64,000 nt of DNA from Yaniella halotolerans DSM 15476 (GCF_000420805.1 NZ_ATVQ01000001.1:1364001-1428000); one strand, 5' to 3'; numbered from the stretch's first letter, positions 43,288-53,121 are shown. The notes: a model not told the origin generated them from the letters alone. Translations and numbers: made by a program.

Positions 43288-44154
43288 TTGTCAACCAACA
43301 CTGCTCGCACCACGAAGAGTCGGCAGCGCCGTCCTCAAATGGTGATGGAAGTCGTGGCAGTTGAGGAACTGTCGCCTACATTCAAACGAATCACGTTCGG
43401 TGGAGCGGACTTTGATCTGTTTCAGGATTCCGCGGCCGTCGACAAATACGTCAAGCTGCTCTTGCCGCGTGACCCATCTTCGGGCCTCACCCCGCCTTTT
43501 GACATGGACGAGTTGCGCAAAACGTTACCGAAAGATGAGTTGCCGCTGCGTCGTACATACACGGTGCACTCGGTCGATCCAGCCTCAGAAACCTTGAAGA
43601 TGGATTTCGTCATTCATGGTGCCGACGGGCTCGCAGGCCCGTGGGCAGAACGCGCCAAAGTCGGCGATCTCCTGCAATTTTCCGGGCCCGGGGGCAAATA
43701 CCAGCCGGACCCTGAAGCAGACTGGCACCTGTTGGCTGGGGACGAAGCAGCTATTCCGGCGATCGGTGCGGTCCTAGCCGCTATGCCTGCAGACGCCGTT
43801 GGGCATGCGCTGATTGAAGTTGCCACACTTTCCGACGAATGGCAGCTTCCCGCTCCAGAAGGTGTCGAAATTACCTGGCTGCATCGCGGTGGTGAGTTCA
43901 CGCCGGAGACCACCGTGCTGGAGCAGGCGGTGAAGGAGTTGCCGTGGCGAGAAGGCCGCGTTCAAGCGTTTGTCCACGGGGAGCGCGAAAGTATGAAAGT
44001 ACTTCGAAAATACTTACATGATGAACGAGGTATTGATCGCGCGGATCTGTCGCTGTCTGCCTACTGGGCCTATGGTCGCAAAGAAGACGCATTCCAAGCC
44101 GAAAAGAGCCTGCCCGTCGGGCAAATTTATCCAGAAGCCGGCTTGCAGTACTAA
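43288..44154 (+). CDS. siderophore-interacting protein (SIP) family FAD reductase
   Basis: Cytoplasmic flavoreductase (288 aa) of the SIP family, which releases iron from ferric siderophores by reduction. The FAD motif is LRRTYTVHSV, followed by VIHGADGLAGPWAERAKVGD and the GPGGKY turn. LLAGDEAAIPAIGAVLAAMP is the dinucleotide-binding region; the C-terminal SLSAYWAYGRKEDAFQAEK is typical. The start TTG 43288 follows TTCGGAGGAACTC. A DtxR/IdeR-type box upstream indicates iron repression. Its placement 108 nt after a Pls-locus gene is notable; no siderophore NRPS with usual condensation domains is present. Confidence 0.92.
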   Translation: MSTNTARTTKSRQRRPQMVMEVVAVEELSPTFKRITFGGADFDLFQDSAAVDKYVKLLLPRDPSSGLTPPFDMDELRKTLPKDELPLRRTYTVHSVDPASETLKMDFVIHGADGLAGPWAERAKVGDLLQFSGPGGKYQPDPEADWHLLAGDEAAIPAIGAVLAAMPADAVGHALIEVATLSDEWQLPAPEGVEITWLHRGGEFTPETTVLEQAVKELPWREGRVQAFVHGERESMKVLRKYLHDERGIDRADLSLSAYWAYGRKEDAFQAEKSLPVGQIYPEAGLQY

Positions 44155-44170
44155 GCAAGTGCCGGAATAC

Positions 44171-44206
44171 AAGGAACCCACCGTCACATGCGATGGTGGG
44201 TTCCTT
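44171..44206. terminator. bidirectional terminator hairpin
   Basis: AAGGAACCCACC / GGTGGGTTCCTT, a 12-bp stem with a 12-nt loop, followed by ttgtatctc. It lies between the convergent SIP and MHS-transporter genes. Confidence 0.85.
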
Positions 44207-44232
44207 TGTATCTCAGCGCGTTGTAGTGAGTG

Positions 44233-45744
44233 CTACCGAGCTGTTGTATCAGCGGTTGCGTGAGCTACCGGTTTTGCTGGCTGCTTATTGTCCTCTTCCT
44301 TGGCCAAGCAGTCTGCCAGTGAGAGGGCGCCTGAATTCCAAGCTTCCCACTGTCCGCTCTGTTCGAATTCGTAGTCGATGCGGATGTCCTTGGTCTCTTT
44401 CAAGACAGCAGCTCCGACGAGCCCTACAGCTGCCATGACCAACAGGTAGATCACGATGGACCACGTAGTACCGAAGGAACTCATCAACAGCTCAGCGATG
44501 GTCGGAGCGAATGCGCCGCCGAAAATAGCGCCGAGTGCATAGGCGATCGAGACGCCAGAGTAGCGCACCGAAGCTGGGAAGAGTTCTGCGTACCAGACGG
44601 CTTGTGGGCCGTACGTCATGCCGAGGCCGATCGCGAGGAGCGAGGTACCGATCAGAACACCGGTGACTCCGAAATTCTTGATGAGTTCAAACAGGGGGAT
44701 AATACCGGCGGCTTGCACAAACCAGCCGATCGTCATGATTTTACGACGGCCGATTTTATCCGAAACCCAGCCAGACACCAGTGTCGAGATCAGCCAAACA
44801 GCAGCAGCTACTAGGACCGCGAGTTGGACACCCACGGCGTCGTAACCGAGTCCACCCGCTGCGGTCGGTCGACTTGCGACTCCCTGGATATAACCGCCGG
44901 TGATCATGTAGCCTGAAGCGCCGTTTCCTGCCACGAGAAGGATGCCAAAGAAGACAATAATGCCGAATTTGGGGAAAAGTTTTGGTGGTTTGACCGAAGT
45001 TTTAGCGGCCTCTTGTGGGCTCGCTTTCTTGGCTGCGATCTCGTTGAATACTGGTGATTCTTCAACGGAGGACCGCACAAAGAGGCCGACGAGGACTAAC
45101 ACGATAGACAGCAAGAACGGCACGCGCCAGCCCCACTCGAGGAAAGCGTCGCCTGGAGCGATCCAGTTCATCAGAGCTAGGACCGCAGAAGCGAGCAGCA
45201 TACCGGTCGGGACACCGATTTGAGGGAAAGCGCCGAAGAATCCGCGCTTGCCTACTGGGGCATATTCCACGGACATCAGTACAGCGCCGCCCCATTCACC
45301 ACCGGCCGAGAAGCCCTGGAGGATGCGTAGGAACAACAGCAGGAATGGTGCCCAAAGTCCGATTTGGTCGTAGGTCGGTAGAAGGCCCATGGAGGTGGTT
45401 GCAACACCCATCATGACCAGTGTGATGACCAAGAGTGGTTTGCGTCCGAAGCGATCGCCGAGGCGTCCAGCGACGGCAGCTCCGAGCGGGCGGAACAGGA
45501 ACGACAGGCCGATGGTAACCAGCGCGATGATGCGACTGTATTGTTCGCCGGCTGGTTCGAAAAACAGCTGGTCAAAGACGATATTGGCTGCCAGCGCGTA
45601 AATGAAGAAGTCGTACCATTCGATGACGGTCCCCATGAGGGTTCCAGCCAGGACGCGACGACGCTCTTTGGGGGTGATTTCTTTCGCTGGGCTTACCGAC
45701 TGTTCAGCCGATCCACCTGCGCTGTTTGTGACCTGTGGACGCAT
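44233..45744 (-). CDS. MFS transporter, metabolite:H+ symporter (MHS/ShiA-like)
   Basis: Twelve-segment carrier (503 aa) of the MHS family, which imports dicarboxylates, shikimate, betaine or similar. Signatures: GTVIEWYDFFIYALAANIVF, FRPLGAAVAGRLGDRFGRK, FLRILQGFSAGGEWGGAVLM and QIGVPTGMLLASAVL. It has basic and acidic ends and the long central loop usual for the family. The ATG has AAAGG upstream. Substrate cannot be read. Confidence 0.9.
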   Translation of the reverse strand: MRPQVTNSAGGSAEQSVSPAKEITPKERRRVLAGTLMGTVIEWYDFFIYALAANIVFDQLFFEPAGEQYSRIIALVTIGLSFLFRPLGAAVAGRLGDRFGRKPLLVITLVMMGVATTSMGLLPTYDQIGLWAPFLLLFLRILQGFSAGGEWGGAVLMSVEYAPVGKRGFFGAFPQIGVPTGMLLASAVLALMNWIAPGDAFLEWGWRVPFLLSIVLVLVGLFVRSSVEESPVFNEIAAKKASPQEAAKTSVKPPKLFPKFGIIVFFGILLVAGNGASGYMITGGYIQGVASRPTAAGGLGYDAVGVQLAVLVAAAVWLISTLVSGWVSDKIGRRKIMTIGWFVQAAGIIPLFELIKNFGVTGVLIGTSLLAIGLGMTYGPQAVWYAELFPASVRYSGVSIAYALGAIFGGAFAPTIAELLMSSFGTTWSIVIYLLVMAAVGLVGAAVLKETKDIRIDYEFEQSGQWEAWNSGALSLADCLAKEEDNKQPAKPVAHATADTTAR

Positions 45745-46039
45745 AGATGTGTTTCACCTTTCATTGCAACATGTCTACTTTCGTCCTCTTTAAGGCCACG
45801 CGCAAATCATTGAATTCGATGTTATAGGTGCAGTTTCGTGAACAAGGGCACCGGCGCGTCAGAAAGCATCACAATTATGCACTCCAAAAAAGTGAAGCAT
45901 CAAGTTTAATGGCTATACTTCTCTGCCAATTTAGTCACAGTGTTACTGCAAGTCGGTCACTTAAATTCGCAGCATCTGAAATCTTGCACTTATTCTCAGC
46001 TTCAGGGTCGTTGCTGCTAATAGCCTAAAGGTGATTATT
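45745..46039. other. 295-nt AT-rich intergenic stretch
   Basis: Upstream of the MHS gene and downstream of the uvrA-like stop. No gene or strong hairpin; short imperfect runs only. Confidence 0.4.
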
Positions 46040-48559
46040 CTAATGCTGCCTAGTGACGCCGGCCTCAAGAGCCAAATACTTGCCGGTCATAGAGTTCTGG
46101 TCTTGGCTCAACTGCGCTGGCGAAGCCGCCGCGACAACGTCTCCGCCGGCCGACCCTGCGCCTGGCCCCATATCGATCACGTGATCTGCCGAGGCGATGA
46201 CGGATTGGTCATGTTCAACCACAATGACGGTGTGCCCGTGGACGACCAGTCGGTGCAGCTGAGCATTTAACAGTGCCACGTCTGCCGGGTGTAGCCCGGA
46301 CGAGGGCTCGTCAAGTAGATACAGCGTGTGTTTGGTGGTGATGCGCTGCAGTTCGGTCGCGAGTTTGATGCGCTGCGCCTCCCCGCCTGAAAGTTCGGTG
46401 GCTCGTTGTCCAAGCGTGATGTAGCCCAGCCCGATCGCATCGAGTGCCTCAAGTGCGCGCAGGACCGCAGCCTCGTCGGCAAAGACCTGCTTTGCTTCGT
46501 GGACGGAGAGCTCAAGGATATCGGCGACCGTATAGCCATTCCAGGTAACCTCCAAGACCTCAGACTTGAAGCGTTGGCCGTGGCACGCCGGACACGTGGC
46601 ATACGAGCCCGGCAAGAAGATGAGCTCGACTTCAATCTGTCCTAAGCCGAAACATTCGGGGCAACGTCCCTCGGCCACATTGAACGAAAACCGGCCGATG
46701 CCCCAGCCACGTTGCTGCGCCGCATCGGTGCCGGCAAAAATTCGACGGACCCGGTCAAACAGCCCGGTATACGTTGCCACCACCGAACGCGGAGTCCTGC
46801 CAATGGGGCGTTGCGTAATGTGGACGAGACGCTGAATGTGTTCCAGCCCGGTGACCTCACGAATTGTCACATCATCGGTATCGTCAGCCTCGTCACTGGT
46901 CGGTTCATCGGAGACCGTAGCGGAAACGCTGTTGCCCACCACGGTGCCAAGAACATGGGTCACCAGCGTGGATTTCCCAGAGCCAGAGACCCCGGAGACC
47001 GCGGTCAACTGTCCCAAGGGGAACTCAACATCGAGGTTTGTGATGGTTCGTGAATTCACGCCTTCGAGTTGCAGTGTGCCGGTGGCTTCACGACTCGGTG
47101 TGGACTTGAGCTGCAACGGCGGAGCGTTGATGAACCGGGCGGTAATCGATTCTTCAACGTCAGCCAGACCATAGATGGGTCCCGAATAGATGACCCGGCC
47201 ACCACTGGTACCTGCTTTGGGGCCCACATCAATGACCCAGTCTGCTTTGGCCACCAGAGACATATCGTGCTCGACGAGCAGGACGGAATTTCCTTCGGCG
47301 ATAAATCGCTCAAATAGTTTGGAGAGCATGTGCTTTTCTGCCGGGTGCAGACCGGCAGACGGCTCATCGAGCACGTAGGCCACGCCGAAGAGGCCTTCGC
47401 GCACCTGTGAAGCCAGGCGCAGGCGCTGCAGTTCTCCGGTCGATAACGTATTGGCCGCACGGTCCATTGAGAGATGGCCAAGGCCGAGACCGGTGACGGC
47501 TTCCAAAACCGATATGGCGGCAGGCAGCAGGATTCGTTCTGCCCCCTGCTCTGGTCCATCATCACGTGCGTCCAACTCAGAAAGGGCCCGGTGACGGTCC
47601 TGCAGAGCCTCCAGTAAGGCGTCCAAACTGAGGTGGGTGAGCTGCCAAATCGTTGAATTAAGGTAGCGAACCTGCAGCGCTGCAGCGTTCAACCGGTGCC
47701 CATCACAGGTTGGACAAGTTCTCGAGGTGAAAAAGCTCAAAGCCCGGGCGCGGTTTGTGTCGGATTTCGTGGTCGCGACGGTGCGGTGCAAGTAGCGGGC
47801 AACAGATTCCCATTGGCCCTCATAGGGTCCTTGTGTGCGCCAGGCTTCCCGCACTGGAACAACGGTAATAACGGGTGTTTCCTCTGTATAGAGGATCCAT
47901 TCCCGGGTTGCTTTGTCTAGGTCGCGCCAGGGTGCAGCTGTGTTGACGCCTATGGTTTCGAGAATCTCCCGAAAGTTTTTGCCGAGCCATGCTCCGGGCC
48001 AGGCGGCGATGGCGCCGTCCAGGATGCTCAGGTTTGGGTCTGGGACCATGAGTTCTTCGGCGGGATCAAACTGCTTACCCACACCCTGGCAGTGCGGGCA
48101 CATGCCCTCGGCGGTATACGGTGAAAAGTGGCCCGCGGTTAACCGCCCACCGGCAATACCGTGGGCGTCGTCTAAAATTTCTTCCGGGTGGTCGCCTGCG
48201 CGTGAGAACAGCAAGCGTATGGAATTCGACAGAGCGGTAATGGTACCAACATCTGAGCGGGCGCCACCAGCTGAGGTACGTTGCTCCAGGGCAACGGTAG
48301 GTGGCATACCATCGACGATTTCGACCTGGGGGTCGACGGCTGAGCCGATGAGTCGACGGGCGAACGGTGCGACTGATTCGAGATAGCGGCGCTGTGCTTC
48401 ACCATGAATTGTGCCGAAGGCGAGCGAGGATTTTCCTGAACCCGAGACGCCGGTGAAAGCAACAACCGCCCCGCGTGGAAATTGCACTGAAATGTTCTTC
48501 AGATTGTGTAGTTTCGCATCGACGATGTGCACGAAATTGGCATCGCTGTGGTTTGGCAT
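46040..48559 (-). CDS. UvrA2-like ABC ATPase
   Basis: Tandem ABC ATPase (839 aa) of the class II UvrA type. The first Walker A is [20 protein letters not shown] and the second is [18 protein letters not shown]. The zinc-module cysteines are in [19 protein letters not shown] and [11 protein letters not shown]...[10 protein letters not shown]; signature [15 protein letters not shown] and [15 protein letters not shown]. It is ~100 residues shorter than UvrA, the size expected without the UvrB-binding domain. Members are tied to antibiotic or DNA-damage tolerance. I use ATG 48559 (AAGGG upstream) instead of GTG 48565. Confidence 0.93.
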   Translation of the reverse strand: MPNHSDANFVHIVDAKLHNLKNISVQFPRGAVVAFTGVSGSGKSSLAFGTIHGEAQRRYLESVAPFARRLIGSAVDPQVEIVDGMPPTVALEQRTSAGGARSDVGTITALSNSIRLLFSRAGDHPEEILDDAHGIAGGRLTAGHFSPYTAEGMCPHCQGVGKQFDPAEELMVPDPNLSILDGAIAAWPGAWLGKNFREILETIGVNTAAPWRDLDKATREWILYTEETPVITVVPVREAWRTQGPYEGQWESVARYLHRTVATTKSDTNRARALSFFTSRTCPTCDGHRLNAAALQVRYLNSTIWQLTHLSLDALLEALQDRHRALSELDARDDGPEQGAERILLPAAISVLEAVTGLGLGHLSMDRAANTLSTGELQRLRLASQVREGLFGVAYVLDEPSAGLHPAEKHMLSKLFERFIAEGNSVLLVEHDMSLVAKADWVIDVGPKAGTSGGRVIYSGPIYGLADVEESITARFINAPPLQLKSTPSREATGTLQLEGVNSRTITNLDVEFPLGQLTAVSGVSGSGKSTLVTHVLGTVVGNSVSATVSDEPTSDEADDTDDVTIREVTGLEHIQRLVHITQRPIGRTPRSVVATYTGLFDRVRRIFAGTDAAQQRGWGIGRFSFNVAEGRCPECFGLGQIEVELIFLPGSYATCPACHGQRFKSEVLEVTWNGYTVADILELSVHEAKQVFADEAAVLRALEALDAIGLGYITLGQRATELSGGEAQRIKLATELQRITTKHTLYLLDEPSSGLHPADVALLNAQLHRLVVHGHTVIVVEHDQSVIASADHVIDMGPGAGSAGGDVVAAASPAQLSQDQNSMTGKYLALEAGVTRQH

Positions 48560-48647
48560 AGTCACCCTTCGAAAAACTCAGTGCATTCAACAGTAGTGTT
48601 TTAGTAGCGGAATACGCAGGTTCGGGAGACTGGTGAAGTAAGCGCCG

Positions 48648-49190
48648 TTAGTCGTCGGCGCTAGGATAAAGCACCGTGCCGTCCGATTGCGGTACCGCGC
48701 CGGCGCTTAGCTCCGCTGTCATCAGCTGGTCGGGGCCCATAATGTGCTCGACCCGGTAGTCAGCAGCTACAAGATAGTCGGCGATGAGGCGCCGGTGGCA
48801 GCGCCACCAGACGGCTTCAGAACACATGATTGCGGTGCGCTCTTGCGATGCGGTACTGGTCAGTTCTTCGAGCGCGCTCTGAAATTCTGCTGTCAGCGCG
48901 TGGTCGGCGTAGTTGTGGAAACTACGGTTTTGCCACCAGGCGTTCGTTTCAAATGCCACCGCTTTGCTCACTTTTCGTCGCCCCGTGAGACCCTGGTTAC
49001 GGGTGAACTCGATCTGATGCTCGGAGAGCGCACCGGCCAAGGTATCCTCATTGAACTGCGGATACCGCTTCGATCCGGGCAACTTGCGCACATCAACGAC
49101 GTGTTCGATAGCCTGCTCTGCGAGTAAGGCGATGAAATCAGTGAGCTCTCGGTTCGAATGTCCGACCGTGAAAATTGTGGTGTGACGCAT
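48648..49190 (-). CDS. DUF488 family protein
   Basis: 180-aa soluble protein with the DUF488 pattern: TIFTVGHSNRELTDFIALL, VVDVRKLPGSKRYPQFNEDT, GLTGRRKVSKAV and the Cys/His-bearing AIMCSEAVWWRCHRRLIADY. The conserved Arg, Cys and His are kept. Function is unknown; members are often in stress or repair neighbourhoods, and uvrA2 is upstream here. It is followed to the right by the TUDOR-like gene with only 6 nt between, so they share an operon. Confidence 0.85.
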   Translation of the reverse strand: MRHTTIFTVGHSNRELTDFIALLAEQAIEHVVDVRKLPGSKRYPQFNEDTLAGALSEHQIEFTRNQGLTGRRKVSKAVAFETNAWWQNRSFHNYADHALTAEFQSALEELTSTASQERTAIMCSEAVWWRCHRRLIADYLVAADYRVEHIMGPDQLMTAELSAGAVPQSDGTVLYPSADD

Positions 49191-49196
49191 CCTGGC

Positions 49197-49409
49197 TTAG
49201 GAGACCTTGCGCAGCGCGCTGCCTTTATGCGCGGCAATATGGTCGGTTTTATCACTTTTAATTTCGTACTGGGGTTCGTCAGCTGAAGCTCTCCGAGTAT
49301 GGCCTTTATAGTCAAAGTCAGAGGTGTGTACCTTGGTGATCTGTCCGGAAACACGGCCTGCCTCAGAGTTCCACGACACATGGTCGCCTACGGCATATTG
49401 TGCAGACAT
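49197..49409 (-). CDS. DUF2945/HVA1-TUDOR domain protein
   Basis: 70-residue protein matching the hypervirulence-associated TUDOR/DUF2945 family: YAVGDHVSWNSEAGRVSGQI, TKVHTSDF, the repeated-basic stretch YKGHTRRASADEPQYEIKSD and KTDHIAAHKGSALRKV. Such small proteins are found in Proteobacteria, Actinobacteria and fungi; their function is unknown. ATG follows AAGGGAG. Confidence 0.85.
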   Translation of the reverse strand: MSAQYAVGDHVSWNSEAGRVSGQITKVHTSDFDYKGHTRRASADEPQYEIKSDKTDHIAAHKGSALRKVS

Positions 49410-49441
49410 GGTAGATCTCCCTTCGATCGGGTCTTGAACGG

Positions 49442-50293
49442 TTAAGCGGCACTTCGTACTTGGACGCGACCATCCACAACGTTGATATCCCAGGTCGGTT
49501 GATGCATTGCCGCCGGGCCGCGTTCTGGTGCCCCATCAGTGAGGCGGAAGCGGCTGTTATGCCATGGACACACAACACAGTCGCCTTCGATGCGTCCTTT
49601 ATTCAAGGGCCCGCCAGCGTGTAGGCAGGTGGCAGACAGTGCCCTGAGTTGGCCCTTATGTTTTGTCAGCATGACCGGAACGTTTTGAGCGTCAACGCGT
49701 AGGAGCTCTCCTTCGGTCACTTCGTCTTCGGCGGCGACATCGATCCACTTGGTGACGGTTTTTTGGAATGCGGTGTGATCAACTCCGACGCCCATTCCAA
49801 ATGACAGGTGGCCACCGAGATAGCTAGCCCACATGGTTGCGGCTAAGCCAGCTAATGAGAGACTCGTGCCGGCGCGATGATGACCGCATTTTCGTGAAAC
49901 CCACGAGGCGATCTGTAACGTCGTCCCAAGACTGTTGCCAAGCGCATGCGCAAGTCCGACGCGTTGTTCTTTGCCGTAACTTTCGGACCAGTCGGATGCA
50001 CCTGATAGTGCCGTTGGCACGGAGGTCAGAATTCCCAGACCCACCAAGCGTTCGGATGCCTTTGGCATGCTACCTCGACTGGTCAGGTCCAGCGCGCTCG
50101 CCATTGCCCAGGCCCCGATGGGAAGATCGGTGAGCATCGGGTGCAATTGATGGCCCAGCCAAGTTCCAGACAGCGCATTTTTTACAGCATCGGGAGCTGT
50201 TATTTTCGAAATGACATCAGACAGTGGTTTTGAGATGGTGTCCAGATCCTTCGTCTGACCGATCTGGTCGACGACTTTCGAGAGACCAAACAT
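49442..50293 (-). CDS. DUF2231 membrane domain fused to a Rieske 2Fe-2S domain
   Basis: 283-aa fusion. The first ~175 residues are a DUF2231-like membrane domain (LGHQLHPMLTDLPIGAWAM with paired His; helices at ~85-105 and 145-165). The remaining ~100 form a Rieske domain with Cys223-x-His225 (CLHAGG) and Cys242-x2-His245 (CPWH) to bind a 2Fe-2S cluster. This suggests a membrane-tethered electron carrier. ATG 50293 has AAGGTG upstream; GTG 50302 would overlap that site. Confidence 0.88.
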   Translation of the reverse strand: MFGLSKVVDQIGQTKDLDTISKPLSDVISKITAPDAVKNALSGTWLGHQLHPMLTDLPIGAWAMASALDLTSRGSMPKASERLVGLGILTSVPTALSGASDWSESYGKEQRVGLAHALGNSLGTTLQIASWVSRKCGHHRAGTSLSLAGLAATMWASYLGGHLSFGMGVGVDHTAFQKTVTKWIDVAAEDEVTEGELLRVDAQNVPVMLTKHKGQLRALSATCLHAGGPLNKGRIEGDCVVCPWHNSRFRLTDGAPERGPAAMHQPTWDINVVDGRVQVRSAA

Positions 50294-50469
50294 GACAAGC
50301 ACCTTTCTGCGGGCGAAAGTTCTTGTGCGCCAGCATAGTTGCCCAGTCGTGATTTCGATATGTATCAGTCGCGCGCAAATGGCTGATGCTAATGTCCCCA
50401 GGGTGGGCGCGGTGAGATGCGTTGAACAACTGGCCTGCGCGATTGCTGCAACCTGGTAAGACTGGGGCT

Positions 50470-50772
50470 ATGGACGAAGAAACTCACGAGTGGATCCGAG
50501 AGTATATCGCCGCGGTGCCGGCAGGCAGCGTCGCCAGCTACGGTGACATCGCTGCGCTTGCCGGCGCCTCGAACCCACGCATTGTGGGCTGGGTGCTCAA
50601 AGAAGATGGTTTCGATCTTCCCTGGCACCGCATCCTGCGCGCCGATGGCACTGTTGCAGTGCACAAACAACAAGAACAGTTGGACCGTTTGCGCGCCGAA
50701 GGTGTACTTGCTAAAGACTCAAAAATCGATATGAAGGTCTATCGCTGGGACCCCGATTCCAGAACCAATTAG
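50470..50772 (+). CDS. alkyltransferase-like (ATL) DNA-repair protein
   Basis: 100-aa MGMT-fold protein. It keeps the DNA-binding features (ASYGDIAALAG, Tyr24; NPRIVGW, Arg37) but has PWHRIL (Trp52) where O6-alkylguanine transferases have PCHR. That loss of the acceptor Cys is the defining mark of ATL proteins, which bind alkylguanine and recruit nucleotide excision repair. The gene shares 4 nt with the convergent cupin gene. A uvrA2-like gene lies 1.9 kb away. Confidence 0.9.
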   Translation: MDEETHEWIREYIAAVPAGSVASYGDIAALAGASNPRIVGWVLKEDGFDLPWHRILRADGTVAVHKQQEQLDRLRAEGVLAKDSKIDMKVYRWDPDSRTN

Positions 50773-51110
50773 GCGTCGTCCTCTGGGAAAACCGAGAGTT
50801 TGGTGAATGGGAAAGTAAACGTCCACGTGGTGTCGGTGTGCTGGTCGAATGCTCCAACGTCGCCTTCGCCAAGATGGACCGTTTCACCTGACGGCAGTTC
50901 GATGTCCACGGCACCTTCAATCACGTAAATGATTTCTGCGCGTGCAAACGGATACGGTGCGACCTGCGGCATGGTGTCTTCGGTCCCCCGCCAGAATTGT
51001 GCCTTGCCGTCGCGAATCCAGGCGAATTCACCGGCAGAAAGGGAGGGGTCGGCAGGATGGGGAAAAGGCTGGAATTCTACGTCTGACAGACGGCCAATGT
51101 CATAGCTCAA
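50769..51110 (-). CDS. cupin-domain protein
   Basis: 113-aa single cupin. YPFARAEIIYVIEGAVDIEL is motif 1 (the usual His pair is reduced) and LGEGDVGAFDQHTDTTWTF resembles motif 2. It looks like the EutQ/DUF861 small-cupin type; metal ligands are incomplete, so catalysis is uncertain. TTG 51110 follows GAGGAG at a 6-nt distance and is the best start. Convergent with the ATL gene with a 4-nt stop overlap. Confidence 0.75.
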   Translation of the reverse strand: MSYDIGRLSDVEFQPFPHPADPSLSAGEFAWIRDGKAQFWRGTEDTMPQVAPYPFARAEIIYVIEGAVDIELPSGETVHLGEGDVGAFDQHTDTTWTFTFPFTKLSVFPEDDA

Positions 51111-51739
51111 TGCAAGCTCCTCAGGTATCGAAACAACGTGATAGAGCTTGATTCTTGCCTATCAGTCACCGATGCTGCTGTGATTCCCGCGCATTCGTCT
51201 TGCACTTTTGTGCACGTCCTCCCCAGCTCTTTTTCGGTCTTGGACAGTTCATCCACCACGGCTTTGGCTACCCCGAACGTGTTCTGCACGAAACGACAAG
51301 AGGTGTGCTCGGTTCTCCAACCGCCAACCACGTTGATGCATCGCCGGTGCGCATTTTACCGAGGAAACCAGCGTCGGCAGAGTCGATAAATATATTGGAG
51401 TGTGGTGCTCTTTTGTAGTCGTGCTGTGTGGTGTGGTCGTCAAGGTTCTGCGCCGCGGTGCCAGATTTTTAACAGCGGAACGCAGGCCAAGATCATGCTG
51501 ACGTGTTGCGGCTCCGTTGCGCGTTCCTGACCGTTTAGGCGGTTTTTCAGGCCTGGCGAGGCTTGGGCGCACGCATTTCTGTTGACATCAATCCAGGCTC
51601 GGAACATACTGATCAACGTGAAGCCAGTCACAAAATTTTGCTGAAATGCTTGCAAAGAGTAGTTCTCACCTGGGCTTTTCAGAATCATCAGACGCCCGGT
51701 TTCCGCACCCGACTGACTCCCTAGAAAGGACCTCACACC
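51111..51739. other. 629-nt intergenic region (cupin / FAD oxidase)
   Basis: No convincing gene. A 74-codon minus-strand frame (51107-51331) ends at the cupin start but has no recognisable domain. A likely promoter is at 51582-51610. Confidence 0.5.
51582..51610 (+). promoter_or_regulatory. candidate promoter of the amine-oxidase gene
   Basis: TTGACA (51582-51587) and CATACT (51605-51610) with a 17-nt spacer, about 130 nt before the oxidase ATG. The -35 is consensus. Confidence 0.55.
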
Positions 51740-52963
51740 ATGGTTAAGTACGACGCACAAGTAGCAGTTATCGGCCTCGGGGCAAACGGTGGACAAGCGC
51801 TGTACCAGTTGGCCAAACGCGGCATTAGCGCCATCGGGTTAGAGCAGTACTGGGCGCCAAACGAGCGCTCAGGTCACGCCGGTGAACATCGAGTGCTGCA
51901 CCCGCTGCCATTCAGCCCAGAAGGATCGCCCGACCACGACATCCTCAAAGACATTATGCCAGCGTGGAAACAGTTCCAAAAAGAGACCAACTCGAACATC
52001 GTGCTGGAACACGGCGTGCTGCTTTTTGGCCACGAGGGTGACGAAGAATTTGAGGTCATCGCCCAAAACGCTCGCAACCGCGACGGGCACGACCGGAACG
52101 TATTGTCCGCAGACACGTTGCGCAAAGAGTATCCACTCTTCCGAACCCCAGATGACGGTCTGGGCGTGTTCGATGAACAAGGTGGCGCCGTTCGCTCGGA
52201 AATGGCGGTCTATTCGGCCGTCCACGGGGCGCAGAAACTCGGTGCCGAAGTCCACACTGATACGAAGGTGCATGGTTGGGCCATCGAGCAGGATCGTGTG
52301 CGGGTCTTCACCCGCGACCGCGAATTTGTCGTTGAGAAACTCGTGGTCTCGCCGGGCGCTTATGTCGCTGAACTGTTGCCACACCTGCCCATCCGAGCCC
52401 GCAGGCTGGTGATGGGCTGGTTTACTCCAAAACCAGATTATGTCGATGCATATTCTGATCCCAAACAACTACCGGCATTCCACGGCTCCATCCCGCATCG
52501 CCGCGGCGAAATGATCTACGGTGCCGGCTCACTTGATAAGCCGTATGTAAAAATCGGCGCAGACTTCAACTGGGGGTTGGCAGATGAGATCAATCAAACC
52601 GATTTCCACGTTGTGCCCGAAGACCTCGATGGCATCCGCATGATGGCTCGTGAGCGTTTCGTCGGCCTGGACGATGCGCCCCTGCGGTCTATCAAGCTCA
52701 TGGATGGCTGGACCGTAGATTTTGAAGCACTCGTGGGCAATTATGGGCCCTCGGGCAGAGTCGTGCTTGCCACCGGATTCTCGGGATACGGGTTTACGGT
52801 CGCGCCGGTCATGGGCCAGATTGTCGCTGACCTGGTTGAAAAGGAAGAGACCAGCTACAACATTGAACACCTGAACCCCAACCGTTTCACCGAGCCGAAT
52901 AACAGTCTGGCCGAATGGTGGGGCGTGACCGGAGGCTGGAACCGCTCCTGGTCGAAGCTCTAA
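51740..52963 (+). CDS. FAD-dependent amine oxidase (sarcosine/N-methyltryptophan oxidase family)
   Basis: 407-aa flavoenzyme of the MSOX/MTOX family that oxidises secondary or primary amines with release of H2O2. The FAD-binding loop is VIGLGANGGQALYQLAKRG (residues 10-28), then GLEQ. In MSOX the covalent-FAD Cys lies in a K/R-x-C-x-Y-T-x-T-P-D stretch; here the matching segment LRSIKLMDGWTVDFEALV has no Cys, so FAD is probably non-covalent. ATG has AAAGGA upstream. It is followed by a permease, and an aldehyde dehydrogenase lies 2.8 kb away. Substrate unknown. Confidence 0.85.
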   Translation: MVKYDAQVAVIGLGANGGQALYQLAKRGISAIGLEQYWAPNERSGHAGEHRVLHPLPFSPEGSPDHDILKDIMPAWKQFQKETNSNIVLEHGVLLFGHEGDEEFEVIAQNARNRDGHDRNVLSADTLRKEYPLFRTPDDGLGVFDEQGGAVRSEMAVYSAVHGAQKLGAEVHTDTKVHGWAIEQDRVRVFTRDREFVVEKLVVSPGAYVAELLPHLPIRARRLVMGWFTPKPDYVDAYSDPKQLPAFHGSIPHRRGEMIYGAGSLDKPYVKIGADFNWGLADEINQTDFHVVPEDLDGIRMMARERFVGLDDAPLRSIKLMDGWTVDFEALVGNYGPSGRVVLATGFSGYGFTVAPVMGQIVADLVEKEETSYNIEHLNPNRFTEPNNSLAEWWGVTGGWNRSWSKL

Positions 52964-52977
52964 AGAACGTCCACCGC

Positions 52978-53025
52978 AAAACGCCCAGGTTCCGGTCGCA
53001 GAATAGCTTGGGACCTGGGCGTTTT
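52978..53025 (+). terminator. terminator of the amine-oxidase gene
   Basis: AAAACGCCCAGGT / ACCTGGGCGTTTT, a 13-bp stem extended by further pairs and closing a 22-nt loop, with a T-rich right arm. Confidence 0.85.
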
Positions 53026-53121
53026 GGCACTCCGAGACAATTGCCATGCGCTAGCAGCCAAGCAGTTTTTAAGTGACATGAGGCACAATAGGGGATACTC
53101 GTCACCTTTAGGAGGCTTCCC

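Noticed and set aside
51107-51331. 74-codon minus-strand frame upstream of the cupin gene
   Set aside because: It touches the cupin start, but no motif, no clear ribosome site and no similarity I recognise.
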